Source of the DNA: JBDSSS01 sp963764195
GTDB lineage: Bacteria > Actinomycetota > Actinomycetes > Actinomycetales > Dermatophilaceae
NCBI GenBank assembly: GCA_963764195.1
Contig: CAVXRG010000003.1
Location: 744,001-808,000 of the forward strand
Reading direction: 5' to 3'
Length of the DNA: 64,000 bases
Shown here: one piece after another, positions 21,101-30,015 of the stretch
How positions within the stretch are numbered: the first letter of the stretch is position 1
Layout of the letters: each line of letters starts with the position of its first letter
Position numbers and translations under genes: made by a program
The notes under the pieces: model-generated
The model's input: the letters and a program-made list of their open reading frames with translations, nothing else
What the model was told of the DNA's origin: nothing
Database searches by the model: none

Positions 21101-21768
21101 GCCTCGGAGCTCCCCGGGGACGGGTCTCGGACCTGCCGGAGGCGTGGGGCCGGCACGAGGTGGTCGCCTCGGAGACGGCCTTCGAGGGCTTGGTCTTCGA
21201 CGTGCGGCGCGATCGTGTCGACCTCGGTGACGGCGGGGTCGTCGAGCGTGAGTTCATCAGCCACCCGGGCGCGGTCGTCGTCGTGGCGCTCCACGAGTTC
21301 GACGGCGTCGACCACGTCCTGATGATCCGGCAGTACCGCCACGCGGCCGCCGGACATGTCTGGGAGCTGCCGGCCGGCATGCTCGACGTCGCGGGGGAGC
21401 CACCCCGTGAGGCTGCGGCCCGCGAGCTGGCCGAGGAGGTCGACCTCGTCGCGCAGCGGTGGGACCTGCTCGTCGACCTCGTCGCCTCACCGGGCGTGTA
21501 CCCCGAGCCGATGCGGATCTTCCTGGCCCGCGACCTCAGCGACGTCCCCGCGCCCGACGCGCACGAGCGGACGGCCGAGGAGCTGACGCTCCAGCCGCGC
21601 TGGGTCCCCCTCGACGACGCGGTCGACGCGGTCCTCGCTGGTGGCGTCAGCAACGGCGCCGCGGTCTCCGGCGTCCTCGCTGCCGAGCTGGCTCGCTCGC
21701 GCGGCTGGTCGAGCCTGCGGCCCGACGACGCCCCCTGGCCCTCGCGCGACGCGCAGCACCGGGACTGA
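21097..21768 (+). CDS. NUDIX hydrolase, ADP-ribose pyrophosphatase type
   Basis: The 223-residue protein contains LPAGMLDVAGEPPREAAARE followed by LAEEVDL, a NUDIX box with the one-residue longer loop and downstream SPGVYPEPMRIFLA seen in ADP-ribose pyrophosphatases such as Rv1700. The last box glycine is Asp here, a mild deviation; metal-binding RELAEE is intact. The likely reaction is ADP-ribose to AMP and ribose-5-phosphate. The GTG start overlaps the pyrG stop. The next gene follows after three bases, so the three genes are likely one unit. In many relatives xerD and scpA follow; here they do not. Confidence 0.9.
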   Translation: MSLGAPRGRVSDLPEAWGRHEVVASETAFEGLVFDVRRDRVDLGDGGVVEREFISHPGAVVVVALHEFDGVDHVLMIRQYRHAAAGHVWELPAGMLDVAGEPPREAAARELAEEVDLVAQRWDLLVDLVASPGVYPEPMRIFLARDLSDVPAPDAHERTAEELTLQPRWVPLDDAVDAVLAGGVSNGAAVSGVLAAELARSRGWSSLRPDDAPWPSRDAQHRD

Positions 21769-21771
21769 CCG

Positions 21772-22167
21772 GTGGACACCACCTCGGCTGAGCGCGGCGC
21801 CTGCCCGTGCGGCACCGGGCAGGCGTATGCCGCGTGCTGCGGTCCGCTCCACGACGGTGAACGTCTCGCCACCACCGCGGAGGAGCTGATGCGTTCGCGC
21901 TACAGCGCATTCGTCGTCGGCGACGAGGGGCACCTGTTCCGCACCTGGCACCCCCGGACCCGTCCGGCTGACGTCGACCTCGACGACACGCAGTGGCTCG
22001 GGCTCCGTGTCCTCGACGTCCGGGCCGGCGGGGCCAGCGACGCCGAGGGCACGGTCGCCTTCGCCGCGCGCTGGGTGCAGGGTGGGCAGCGGGGGACGCT
22101 GCGCGAGACGAGCCACTTCGTGCGGCGGGCGGGCCGCTGGTTCTACCTCGACGGGGTCGTCGCCTGA
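21772..22167 (+). CDS. YchJ-family (UPF0225) SEC-C metal-binding protein
   Basis: The 131-residue protein has a CPCGTGQAYAACCGPLHDG zinc-type motif near the N-terminus, then EELMRSRYSAFVVGDEGHL and a YchJ middle domain (WHPRTRP, AARWVQGG) ending in HFVRRAGRWFYLDG. This is the full YchJ pattern, except that the second C-terminal SEC-C motif of E. coli YchJ is absent. The biochemical function is unknown. The GTG start is three bases after the NUDIX stop, suggesting coexpression. It is the last gene before the accessory-looking block. Confidence 0.88.
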   Translation: MDTTSAERGACPCGTGQAYAACCGPLHDGERLATTAEELMRSRYSAFVVGDEGHLFRTWHPRTRPADVDLDDTQWLGLRVLDVRAGGASDAEGTVAFAARWVQGGQRGTLRETSHFVRRAGRWFYLDGVVA

Positions 22168-22463
22168 CCCGACCGGGCCCGGGTCGTGGACGGTCCGGCG
22201 ATCCGGGAACGACGACTCCGCAGCGGAGGGACCGCTCACCACCAGTGCGTTCATTCCGTGGTCAAGAGGCGCGGGAACGAGGACACTGGAACGGTAGCCC
22301 GCACCGACCGCGGTCGGTTGGCTGTCCGAAATTCCGGCGAAGGGGACCGGGAGCCTCCGTCAGTTCGACGCGGCCTGTGCCGCGCCCCTTTCGGCTTTGA
22401 CTGATCAGTGCTGGAACTTCTCTTTCTGGGCCACTGGGTCCCGACCGGAGGGGAGGGTGGCGG
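22168..22463 (+). other. Intergenic region before the protease cassette
   Basis: About 296 bases with lower GC than its surroundings towards the 3' end. No gene, tRNA or clear terminator is seen. GGAGGGGAGGGTGGCGG (22447-22463) at its end supplies the ribosome site for the protease gene. The conserved actinobacterial gene order breaks here. Confidence 0.55.
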
Positions 22464-24077
22464 ATGGCCAACACGCCCGAGTCAGGGCCGCGGTCACCGA
22501 TCGTCGGCAACCTGCGCCTGACGGCGCCCGGCTCCGGGGGCTCCGACCGAGAGCTCGTCGACCCCGACGAGCGCGTGCCGATCCTGATCGAGCTCAACCT
22601 CCTCTACCCGGGAGGGCTCGAGACGGTCCGCACCGACTTCTATGCCCTCTGGGCGGACTACGTGGGGGTGGCGGGGGGGTGGTGGCCGCCCCAGGAGACG
22701 GGGTCGAGCCACGTGCTTCCGGAGGTCCCGGACCGGCTTCAGCTCGTGTCACCCAAGCTGTACCAGTGCGTCCTGTCGCGGGCGGACCTGAGCCGCATGA
22801 TCCGACAGGACCGGCTCGATGCCCAGCGCGACGGACGCCCGGCGACGATCTTCCGCGCCTACCCCGACTACCCCATGTATCCCCAGATCGACCGTTCCGC
22901 TCCGACGGTCAAGGCGGATGCCGCCTGGCGCTCCTACGCCGCCCGCGGCGACCGGGTGGTGTGGGCCGTCGTCGACAGTGGCATCGACGCCACCCATCCG
23001 CATTTCTCCGAGCTCGAGCTCCCCAAGGAGGGGGTGTCCGGCGGTACTGGCACCGGACTGACGACGGGCCTGCACCGAGACTTCAGCCCGCTGGTCAACC
23101 CTCCGGCCGACGGAACGCCTCGATCGGAGCCGCTCCGACCGCTGAGCGACCAGAGCGGTCACGGCACGCACGTGGCGGGCATCATCTCGGGGCGGGCCCC
23201 GGCGAGCGGCACCCCAAGGGTCGCCGACTCGAAGGCCCCCGTGGACGGTGGGTTCGTCCAGCGGGTCCACGGCGCCCTGTCGGGAATGGCGCCGGCGTGC
23301 CAGCTCGTCAGCCTCAAGGTCATGCGCCAGAGCCCCCAGGGCACCTGGGTCACGTCCTCGAGCGCCGTGATCAGGGCGCTCACCTACCTGCGCACCGAGG
23401 TCAACGTCGACCCCGGCCTGCTGCGGGTGCACGGGGTGAACATGAGCCTGGGGTGCGAGTGGGACCCGCGCGGCTATGCCGCCGGCCAGTCGCCGCTCAG
23501 CCAGGCCGTGAACCAGCTCGTGGCGTCCGGGGTCGTCGTCGTCATCTCGGCCGGGAACTACGGGGCGCGAACTGCCGGCGGCGACTCGACCAGCACGTCG
23601 GCGAGCCTGGGGTCGATCACCGAGCCTGCTCATGCGGCAGACTGCATCGCCGTCGGATCGACGCACCGGGACGCACCGCATGTCTTCGGCGTGACGTGGA
23701 CGTCGGGCAAGGGCCCCACCCTCGACGGCCGGATGAAGCCCGACGTGGTGGCACCCGGGGAGTGGATCACCTCGGCCGCGACCGGAGAGGTGCGTTCCGG
23801 AGCCGGCCTCGACGTCTCCGCCGACGCCTTGGCGGCCATGGACCAGGCGGCTCGGAACGACGCCCTTCTCACGTACGCCGAACAGTCGGGCACGTCCATG
23901 GCGGCGCCGCACGTGTCCGGAGTCATCGCAGCGTTCCTCTCGGCGCGCCCGGAGTTCGTCGGCCGACCGCGCGAGGTCAAGCAGCTGTTGATGGACAGCG
24001 CCACCGACCTGGGTCGGGAGCGGTACGCCCAGGGCGCTGGCCTTGTCGACCTGATGCGAATGCTTTCGAACGTCTGA
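22464..24077 (+). CDS. Subtilisin-type (S8) serine protease without signal peptide
   Basis: The 537-residue protein has a complete catalytic set: Asp171 (VVDSGIDATHPHF), His233 (SGHGTHVAGIISG), oxyanion Asn365 (VISAGNYG) and Ser478 (SGTSMAAPHVSG). Residues 1-160 form an unrecognised N-terminal domain with an IELNLLYPGG start and a YPDYPMYPQID segment, possibly a propeptide-like fold. There is no signal peptide or membrane helix, so it is probably cytoplasmic, unusual for this family. GSTHRDAPHVFGVTWTSGKG is typical of a little-studied bacterial subgroup. It is followed 18 bases later by an alpha/beta hydrolase gene. The substrate is unknown. Confidence 0.88.
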   Translation: MANTPESGPRSPIVGNLRLTAPGSGGSDRELVDPDERVPILIELNLLYPGGLETVRTDFYALWADYVGVAGGWWPPQETGSSHVLPEVPDRLQLVSPKLYQCVLSRADLSRMIRQDRLDAQRDGRPATIFRAYPDYPMYPQIDRSAPTVKADAAWRSYAARGDRVVWAVVDSGIDATHPHFSELELPKEGVSGGTGTGLTTGLHRDFSPLVNPPADGTPRSEPLRPLSDQSGHGTHVAGIISGRAPASGTPRVADSKAPVDGGFVQRVHGALSGMAPACQLVSLKVMRQSPQGTWVTSSSAVIRALTYLRTEVNVDPGLLRVHGVNMSLGCEWDPRGYAAGQSPLSQAVNQLVASGVVVVISAGNYGARTAGGDSTSTSASLGSITEPAHAADCIAVGSTHRDAPHVFGVTWTSGKGPTLDGRMKPDVVAPGEWITSAATGEVRSGAGLDVSADALAAMDQAARNDALLTYAEQSGTSMAAPHVSGVIAAFLSARPEFVGRPREVKQLLMDSATDLGRERYAQGAGLVDLMRMLSNV

Positions 24078-24095
24078 GATCAAGGAGCGAGTGTC

Positions 24096-25472
24096 ATGCG
24101 ACGACAGCAGACCGGGGAGCCGGTATGGGACGTGGTCTTCGATGCGAAGGGGACGCTCACGTCGCCAGCCCGGGGCGACCTCGTGACGGAGCTGCACGCC
24201 GAAGGGGTGGCCGACCTGTTCGTGTTCAGTCATGGCTGGGGCACGTCCGAACGAAGCGCCAGGGCCCTCTATGACGTCTTCTTCCCGCTGATCGCGGCTC
24301 GCGCCGGCGACGTGCCGGCAGTCGGCCCGATCGGTTTCGTCGGCCTCTACTGGCCCTCGCTGTGGTTTCCCGAGTCAGGGGATGCCACCGGGCCCGCTCC
24401 GACCGGGTCCACCCAGGCGGGCGACGCGGGCGTGGTCGACGTCAGCGCGGGCACGGCATCCCTGACGGGGGCAGCCATCGCGATGGCGCTCGTCCCGGGT
24501 TTTGCCGACCCAGCCGATCAGGATGCGGTCAGCGAGATCGGAAGACTCATCGACGATGGCGTCGCCCTGGGCCCTGCGGAGTCCGAGGAGTCCAGGACGC
24601 AGCGGATCCTCCGGATCCATGAGGTGATCCGGACCTTGGCCCCCACCCCCTCGGCGGGCGGCACGTTCGAGGATGCCGGGGAGACCGCGTTGCTGGGGTC
24701 AGACGACCCGGTGCACGCCTACCAGCTGGCTGCCCAAGCCTTCGGGAGTGCACCTCCGGCATCCTCGACCCAAGGCGTGGGCGACTGGTTCCGGAACGCG
24801 ATCAACGGCGCGAAGGATGCCGTGCGCGTGCTCTCCTACACGATCATGAAGGCGCGAGCCGGTGACGTCGGCCACGACGGACTGGGGCCGATGCTCGCCG
24901 AGCTGCACCGGGAGGTGCCCGGACTGAACGTCCACCTCATCGGCCACAGCTTCGGGGCGCGACTGGTGTCGTTCGCACTGTCGGGGGTGGGAACCCCCGA
25001 CGAGAGCCCTGTCGGGTCCCTCCTGCTGGTGCAAGGGGCCTTCTCCCACTGGGCCTTCGCCCAGGCCACGGACAACCCCTTCGACAAGGCTGGCGCCCTC
25101 AACGCCTTCGCGGACCGGGTCCATGGCCCCCTCGTTTCGACGTTCACCCCTTTCGACTGGGCCGTTGGGGTGTGGTACCCACGGGCCTCCTTCCTTGCAC
25201 AGCAGGACATCTCCGCCGACGTGGCGGGCCGATGGGGTGGGATGGGGACCGACGGCTTCCAGGCGGTCAGCCCCGTGGGGGACAAGGTCATGCCGGCTCT
25301 CGGCGGCACGGACTACGGGTTCGTGCCCGGGTCGTTCTACCGCGTCGACGCGCGGAACGTCATCAACGACACCACGAACCAGCCCTTCTCGGGTGCTCAC
25401 TCCGACATCGGAAAGTTCCCCGTCGCCGAGCTCGCCCTGGCCGCAGCCGCCGCCGCAGCGAACCGTTCATGA
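24096..25472 (+). CDS. Alpha/beta hydrolase (lipase/esterase-like), partner of the protease
   Basis: The 458-residue protein shows an early FVFSHGWGTSERSARALY loop (His46 region, oxyanion type), a nucleophile elbow GHSFGAR with Ser285, and a C-terminal catalytic His435 (SGAHSDIGKFPVAELAL). The acid is probably in 365-400. About 150 residues between the first and second motifs include an Ala/Gly-rich segment and may form a lid. There is no signal peptide. A ribosome site (AAGGAGCG, 24083-24090) precedes the ATG. The substrate could be lipid, ester or peptide; nothing in the sequence decides. Close spacing to the protease suggests a shared function. Confidence 0.8.
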   Translation: MRRQQTGEPVWDVVFDAKGTLTSPARGDLVTELHAEGVADLFVFSHGWGTSERSARALYDVFFPLIAARAGDVPAVGPIGFVGLYWPSLWFPESGDATGPAPTGSTQAGDAGVVDVSAGTASLTGAAIAMALVPGFADPADQDAVSEIGRLIDDGVALGPAESEESRTQRILRIHEVIRTLAPTPSAGGTFEDAGETALLGSDDPVHAYQLAAQAFGSAPPASSTQGVGDWFRNAINGAKDAVRVLSYTIMKARAGDVGHDGLGPMLAELHREVPGLNVHLIGHSFGARLVSFALSGVGTPDESPVGSLLLVQGAFSHWAFAQATDNPFDKAGALNAFADRVHGPLVSTFTPFDWAVGVWYPRASFLAQQDISADVAGRWGGMGTDGFQAVSPVGDKVMPALGGTDYGFVPGSFYRVDARNVINDTTNQPFSGAHSDIGKFPVAELALAAAAAAANRS

Positions 25473-25547
25473 AGGGACGCAACAGCGCAGGGCTGGGCGT
25501 CGTCCACCGCGCAGCGCGCCGTCGATGCCCCCAGGGGAAGGAGTGTC

Positions 25548-26603
25548 ATGCCGAACAAGACCATCTGGGTCCAACACGTCGCCGTCGACGCCAGGATGCT
25601 CGGCACCCGCCTCGAAGCCGCAAGGAAGCGTGGGGATTTCGATGCCGAGCAGGAGGAGATCGCCAAGGGGGTGCGTGAGTTCATCGACAGGGCCGAGTCT
25701 GCGGCAAACCGGAAGGATCCCGTCCCGAGCCGAATCGTCAACTGGTGGCGAGGGGTTCTCGTGGAGGCCGCCTACCGCAACATGCACGCGGCTCGCTCCC
25801 AGATCGTCAGGCTCTACTCCGAGGCGGACGTCGAGGCCGAGATCCCCAGTGCCGTGGCGCGCGCGCATGCCGTGATGAACCGGGACGACCCGCGGTCCAT
25901 CAGTGAGCCGCAGCTGTCGTGCATGGAGCCGGAACGGAGGCGAGCGTGGTTGCGCATGCTCATCGAGGACGGGTACGAGGGGGTTGACCAGAAGCATGCG
26001 CAGCTGAGGTCATTCCGAAACGTCATCCTGTTGGCTGCCCTGGTCACGATCCTGTTGCTGAGCCTCACTGCGGTGGTCGTTTCCAAGAACCCGGGCGTCA
26101 TGCCGCTGTGCTTCAAGAACGAGATCACCCAGTCGGTCACGTCCACGGTCCAACGCAACCTGAACTGTCCGACGCGGGAGAACACGACGGCGCCCTCGGG
26201 CGGTGACGTCCTCGTCATCGGGCTCATGGGGTTGCTGGGAGGGGCCCTGGCGACGACGGTGGCGATTCGCAAGCTCGAGAACTCCTCGACGCCGTACGAC
26301 GTGCCGGTGGCACTGGCCTGGCTCAAGGTGCCACTGGGTGCCTTCACCGCGATCCTGGGCGTCCTCGCCATCAGCGCATCCTTCGTGCCGGGGCTGTCCG
26401 TGCTGGATTCCCAGGCGCAGATCCTCACGTATGCGCTGCTGCTCGGATACGGGCAGCAGGCGTTCACCGGCGTCCTCGACCGGCGGGCACAGTCGCTGAA
26501 CGACGAGGTGCCGTCGAAGGAGAACAAGGTGCAGCATCCGGGTGCGGTGACGCCGCATTCACCCGACCCGCGGAGCCCGGCTGCCGGTGCCGGAGGCGGG
26601 TAG
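25548..26603 (+). CDS. Four-helix membrane protein of the protease/hydrolase cassette
   Basis: The 351-residue protein has a soluble N-terminal half (about 150 residues, helical, for example SRIVNWWRGVLVEAAYRNMH). Four predicted membrane helices follow at about 158-178, 219-240, 252-279 and 290-309. The loop between helices 1 and 2 has two cysteines (Cys188, Cys207). The GGALATTVAIRKL and LDSQAQILTYALLLGYGQQA segments look like a conserved family core, but I cannot name the family. A polar tail follows. A ribosome site (AAGGAG) precedes the ATG. It may anchor or sense for the two soluble enzymes encoded upstream. Confidence 0.75.
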   Translation: MPNKTIWVQHVAVDARMLGTRLEAARKRGDFDAEQEEIAKGVREFIDRAESAANRKDPVPSRIVNWWRGVLVEAAYRNMHAARSQIVRLYSEADVEAEIPSAVARAHAVMNRDDPRSISEPQLSCMEPERRRAWLRMLIEDGYEGVDQKHAQLRSFRNVILLAALVTILLLSLTAVVVSKNPGVMPLCFKNEITQSVTSTVQRNLNCPTRENTTAPSGGDVLVIGLMGLLGGALATTVAIRKLENSSTPYDVPVALAWLKVPLGAFTAILGVLAISASFVPGLSVLDSQAQILTYALLLGYGQQAFTGVLDRRAQSLNDEVPSKENKVQHPGAVTPHSPDPRSPAAGAGGG

Positions 26604-26669
26604 CCCCCGCTCCAGGGGCATGCGGATCGAGCCCACGGAACGCACGCGAAGGCGGGCTGCCCTGAGGGG

Positions 26670-27731
26670 TCAGCCGGTCCGGCCGGAGGCGACGGCGCTG
26701 AGTCGTTGGCGCTTCGACGGCTCGTCGAGCCGGAGCGGCCCGCGGAGCCGGCCGACCGGTCGCTCGACCAGTACCCACGACAACCAGGAGACGACGACGG
26801 CCGCGGCGACCAGAGCGAGGTTGCGCGGGACCGTGTGCGCGCCGAGGAGCGCGGAGTTGATGAGGGTCTGGTGCCAGAGGTAGAGGGCGTAGCTGATCGT
26901 CCCGAAAAAGACCATGACGCGGGAGCCGACGACGGCGGAGTGACCGTTGACGGCGGCGTGGACGAGCCAGACCCCGACGAGCGCGTGCACGACGGCGAGG
27001 GCGCGGAACAGGGACTGGTCGACGTCCCCGTGGCCCGGGAAGGCCGACAGCACGACCATCACGACGAACGGGACGAGCGGACTGGTGCGGGGGACGTCCA
27101 CGTCGCGGGCCCTCAGCTCGCGCAGGCCGAAGGCGAGGCACACGCCGAGGAGCAGGGCGAAGACGTTGGTCTCCGTGGAGATGTCGAGTCGGACGGCGGT
27201 GCCGCGGGTCCACACGCTGTAGAAGGTCGCGAGGGCGGTCAGGGACAGGACGATGGCCAGTGCCCGCTCCCGGAACCAGGTGAGGACCACGATGAAGAGC
27301 ACCGGCCAGACGACGTAGAACTGCTCCTCCACCGAGAGCGACCAGAGGTGGTTGAGCACCCCGAGGTCCTGGCCGGCGATGCGCACGTAGTTGCCGACGT
27401 AGAGCAACGACGCGAGGGCCTGGACGGGGTAGCCGCCGAGGGAGTCGCCGTCGGTGAGGGCGAGCAGCACCGGGACGAGGGCGAGCAGCAGGAGCAGGGC
27501 CGGAAGCAGGCGGAGGGCCCGGCGGCCCCAGAAGCGCCACAGACTGATCGAGCCCCACCGGTCCCACTCGCGCAGCAGCAGGCTCGTGATGAGGTAGCCG
27601 GAGAGCACGAAGAAGAGGGTCACCCCGGCCAGCCCGCCCCACCGCACCGGCAGGCCGCCGTGGGCCACCACGACGAGGAGGATGGCCAGGCCACGAACCC
27701 CGTCGAGATCACGGTTGCGGGTGTGCTGCAC
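26670..27731 (-). CDS. Membrane acyltransferase, family 3
   Basis: The 353-residue protein opens with RNRDLDGVRGLAILLVVVAH (the R-x-x-D-x-x-R and catalytic His region). It continues FFVLSGYLITSLLLREWDRW and FWGRRALRLLPALLLLLALV, and has about ten membrane helices. Family members move acetyl or succinyl groups onto surface sugars. A VWRLSVEEQF-type motif is present as HLWSLSVEEQFYVVWPVLF. The GTG start follows a TAGGCT six bases upstream, fitting a leaderless message. It converges on the protease cassette and is divergent from aspS. The acceptor is unknown. Confidence 0.9.
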   Translation of the reverse strand: MQHTRNRDLDGVRGLAILLVVVAHGGLPVRWGGLAGVTLFFVLSGYLITSLLLREWDRWGSISLWRFWGRRALRLLPALLLLLALVPVLLALTDGDSLGGYPVQALASLLYVGNYVRIAGQDLGVLNHLWSLSVEEQFYVVWPVLFIVVLTWFRERALAIVLSLTALATFYSVWTRGTAVRLDISTETNVFALLLGVCLAFGLRELRARDVDVPRTSPLVPFVVMVVLSAFPGHGDVDQSLFRALAVVHALVGVWLVHAAVNGHSAVVGSRVMVFFGTISYALYLWHQTLINSALLGAHTVPRNLALVAAAVVVSWLSWVLVERPVGRLRGPLRLDEPSKRQRLSAVASGRTG

Positions 27732-27737
27732 CCGCAG

Positions 27738-27743
27738 AGCCTA
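27738..27743 (-). promoter_or_regulatory. -10 element for leaderless acyltransferase transcript
   Basis: On the minus strand TAGGCT, then six bases (CTGCGG), then the GTG start at 27731. The same six-base spacing is seen before recN, rarA and aroC. Confidence 0.5.
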
Positions 27744-28091
27744 GGACACCCGGCCGCCCGGGCCGGGCCGTCGCTGCAGAGCATCTGCCCGACCGCCGCC
27801 ATTCGACACGGGGACCTGCCGCGCGACCCCTCGTCCAGGCGCTCGCCGGCGACGCCCTCGGGACGGGACCGCTGCCCGGCCGCGGCGGCGCGGACTGCGC
27901 CGGTCGCACCCCGGCGGCGGGCTGAGGACGCGTCGGCGCGCGGTCAGCTCGTCACGTCACGCGTGGCGACGTTGGCCCAGGCAGGGGTGGGCAGCACGAC
28001 GACATACGCGAGACCTGCAGGTCACGATGCCCTGCGAGGGGCAGCTGCGCCGGAGCGCCCCGCGGATTCGTGCCGCGCCAGCTGTGGTCCC
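27744..28091. other. Intergenic region between acyltransferase and aspS, no gene seen
   Basis: About 350 very GC-rich bases between divergent genes. Open frames exist on both strands but lack ribosome sites, typical codon use or any domain. A GACCTGCAGGTC palindrome lies at 28011-28022. Nothing further is recognised. Confidence 0.5.
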
Positions 28092-28097
28092 TACTAT
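28092..28097 (+). promoter_or_regulatory. -10 element upstream of aspS
   Basis: TACTAT is close to the TANNNT consensus, with a weak TTCGTG (28067-28072) 19 bases upstream. A start near 28104 would leave a 75-base leader before the GTG at 28179. No T-box or riboswitch fold was recognised in it. Confidence 0.45.
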
Positions 28098-28178
28098 GAG
28101 TGGGCCGGCGCCGACGGCCGCCCACGGCGCCACGGCGGACGGCCCGGACGACTGCCCCCGAACGACAAGGACCCTCCC

Positions 28179-29975
28179 GTGCTTCGCACTCACGAGGCCG
28201 GCGTGCTGCGCGCCGACCACGCCGGCCAGACCGTCACCCTCGCCGGCTGGGTTGCCCGTCGACGTGACCACGGCGGGGTCGCCTTCCTCGACCTGCGCGA
28301 CGCCTCGGGCGTGGCCCAGGTCGTGGCCCGCGACGAGGTGCTCGCCGAGGGGGGCGCGCACGACGTGCGCAACGAGTACTGCGTCACGGTGACCGGCGAG
28401 GTGCGGCTGCGCCCCGAGGGCAACGCCAACCCCGACCTGCCGAGCGGCGAGATCGAGGTCATCGTCACCGAGCTCGTCGTGCTCGGCGAGTCGGCCCCCC
28501 TGCCGTTCCAGATCGACGAGCGCGTCACGGTCGGCGAGGAGGCCCGGCTGAAGCACCGCTACCTCGACCTGCGCCGACCGGCCCAGGGCGCGGCCATCCG
28601 GCTCCGGTCGAAGGTCAACGCGGCGGCGCGCTCGGTCCTCGGCAACCACGACTTCGTCGAGATCGAGACCCCGACGCTGACCCGCTCGACGCCCGAGGGC
28701 GCTCGCGACTTCCTCGTGCCGGCCCGCCTGCGACCCGGCTCGTGGTACGCCCTGCCGCAGAGCCCGCAGCTGTTCAAGCAGCTGCTCATGGTGGCCGGTA
28801 TGGAGCGCTACTACCAGATCGCCCGCTGCTACCGCGACGAGGACTTCCGCGCCGACCGTCAGCCGGAGTTCACCCAGCTCGACGTGGAGATGTCCTTCGT
28901 CGAGCAGGACGACGTCATCGCCCTGAGCGAGGAGATCATCGCCGCGCTCTGGTCGCTCATCGGCGTGCAGCTCGAGGCGCCCTTCACCCGGATGACCTAC
29001 ACCGACGCGATGGCCCGCTACGGCTCGGACAAGCCCGACCTGCGCTTCGGCAACGAGCTCGTCGAGTGCACCGACTACTTCGCCGAGACGACCTTCCGGG
29101 TCTTCCAGGCCGACTACGTCGGCGCCGTCGTCATGCCCGGGGGCGCCTCGCAGCCGCGCAAGCAGCTCGACGCCTGGCAGGAGTGGGCCAAGCAGCGCGG
29201 CGCGCGCGGCCTCGCCTACGTCCTCGTCCAGCCCGACGGTGAGCTCGGTGGCCCGGTCGCCAAGAACCTCACCGACGCCGAACGCGCCGGTCTCGCCGCC
29301 CACGTGGGCGCCCAGCCCGGTGACTGCATCTTCTTCGCCGCGGGGGCCGCCAAGGCGTCCCGCTCGCTGCTCGGGGCCGCGCGCCTCGAGATCGGCCACC
29401 GCTGCGACCTCATCGACGAGTCGGCCTGGAGCTTCCTCTGGGTCGTCGACGCGCCCCTCTTCGAGCCGGCCGCCGACGCCGTCGCCTCGGGGGACGTCGC
29501 CGTGGGCGCCGGCGCCTGGACCGCCGTCCATCACGCCTTCACCTCGCCGAAGGCCGAGTTCGCCGACACCTTCGACACCGACCCCGGGTCGGCCCTCGCC
29601 TACGCCTACGACATCGTCTGCAACGGCAACGAGATCGGCGGCGGCTCGATCCGCATCCACCGGCGCGACGTGCAGGAGCGCGTCTTCGCCGTGATGGGCC
29701 TGTCGGAGGAGGAGGCGCAGGAGAAGTTCGGCTTCCTCCTCGAGGCCTTCGCCTTCGGCGCGCCGCCGCACGGCGGGATCGCCTTCGGCTGGGACCGGAT
29801 CACCGCCCTGCTCGCCGGGGCGGACTCGATCCGCGAGGTCATCGCCTTCCCGAAGTCGGGCGGCGGCTACGACCCGCTCACGGCCGCCCCCGCCCCGATC
29901 ACCTCGCTCCAACGGCGCGAGGCCGGCGTCGACGCCACGCCCGAGCCGGCCGGCGCCGAGGCGTCCCGCGGCTGA
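28179..29975 (+). CDS. aspS: Aspartyl-tRNA synthetase
   Basis: The GTG at 28179 gives 598 residues starting VLRTHEAGVLRADHAGQTVT, the correct N-terminus of the OB-fold anticodon-binding domain; upstream frame extension is spurious. Class II motifs are visible: LKHRYLDLRRP, RCYRDEDFRADRQPEFTQLD (motif 2) and FGAPPHGGIAFGWDRI (motif 3). A bacterial GAD insertion domain lies between motifs 2 and 3. It charges tRNA-Asp, and possibly tRNA-Asn if a non-discriminating form is present. The Pro/Ala-rich tail (ATPEPAGAEASRG) is a lineage extension. Confidence 0.97.
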   Translation: MLRTHEAGVLRADHAGQTVTLAGWVARRRDHGGVAFLDLRDASGVAQVVARDEVLAEGGAHDVRNEYCVTVTGEVRLRPEGNANPDLPSGEIEVIVTELVVLGESAPLPFQIDERVTVGEEARLKHRYLDLRRPAQGAAIRLRSKVNAAARSVLGNHDFVEIETPTLTRSTPEGARDFLVPARLRPGSWYALPQSPQLFKQLLMVAGMERYYQIARCYRDEDFRADRQPEFTQLDVEMSFVEQDDVIALSEEIIAALWSLIGVQLEAPFTRMTYTDAMARYGSDKPDLRFGNELVECTDYFAETTFRVFQADYVGAVVMPGGASQPRKQLDAWQEWAKQRGARGLAYVLVQPDGELGGPVAKNLTDAERAGLAAHVGAQPGDCIFFAAGAAKASRSLLGAARLEIGHRCDLIDESAWSFLWVVDAPLFEPAADAVASGDVAVGAGAWTAVHHAFTSPKAEFADTFDTDPGSALAYAYDIVCNGNEIGGGSIRIHRRDVQERVFAVMGLSEEEAQEKFGFLLEAFAFGAPPHGGIAFGWDRITALLAGADSIREVIAFPKSGGGYDPLTAAPAPITSLQRREAGVDATPEPAGAEASRG

Positions 29976-30015
29976 CCCACCACGCGGTTGACCTGCACTG
30001 CGGCGGACCGGCCGG

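Noticed and set aside
22464..26603. Phage or transposon origin of the protease cassette
   Set aside because: No integrase, transposase, direct repeats or tRNA attachment site were found at either edge; transfer remains only a possibility.
28011..28022. GACCTGCAGGTC palindrome as an operator of aspS
   Set aside because: It lies about 80 bases upstream of the likely -10 and has no known regulator; one 12-base palindrome is expected by chance at this GC content.
26706..28178. Plus-strand in-frame extension of aspS over the acyltransferase gene
   Set aside because: The sequence is Glu/Gly/Asp-rich antisense with no family match, and the GTG at 28179 matches the normal AspRS N-terminus.
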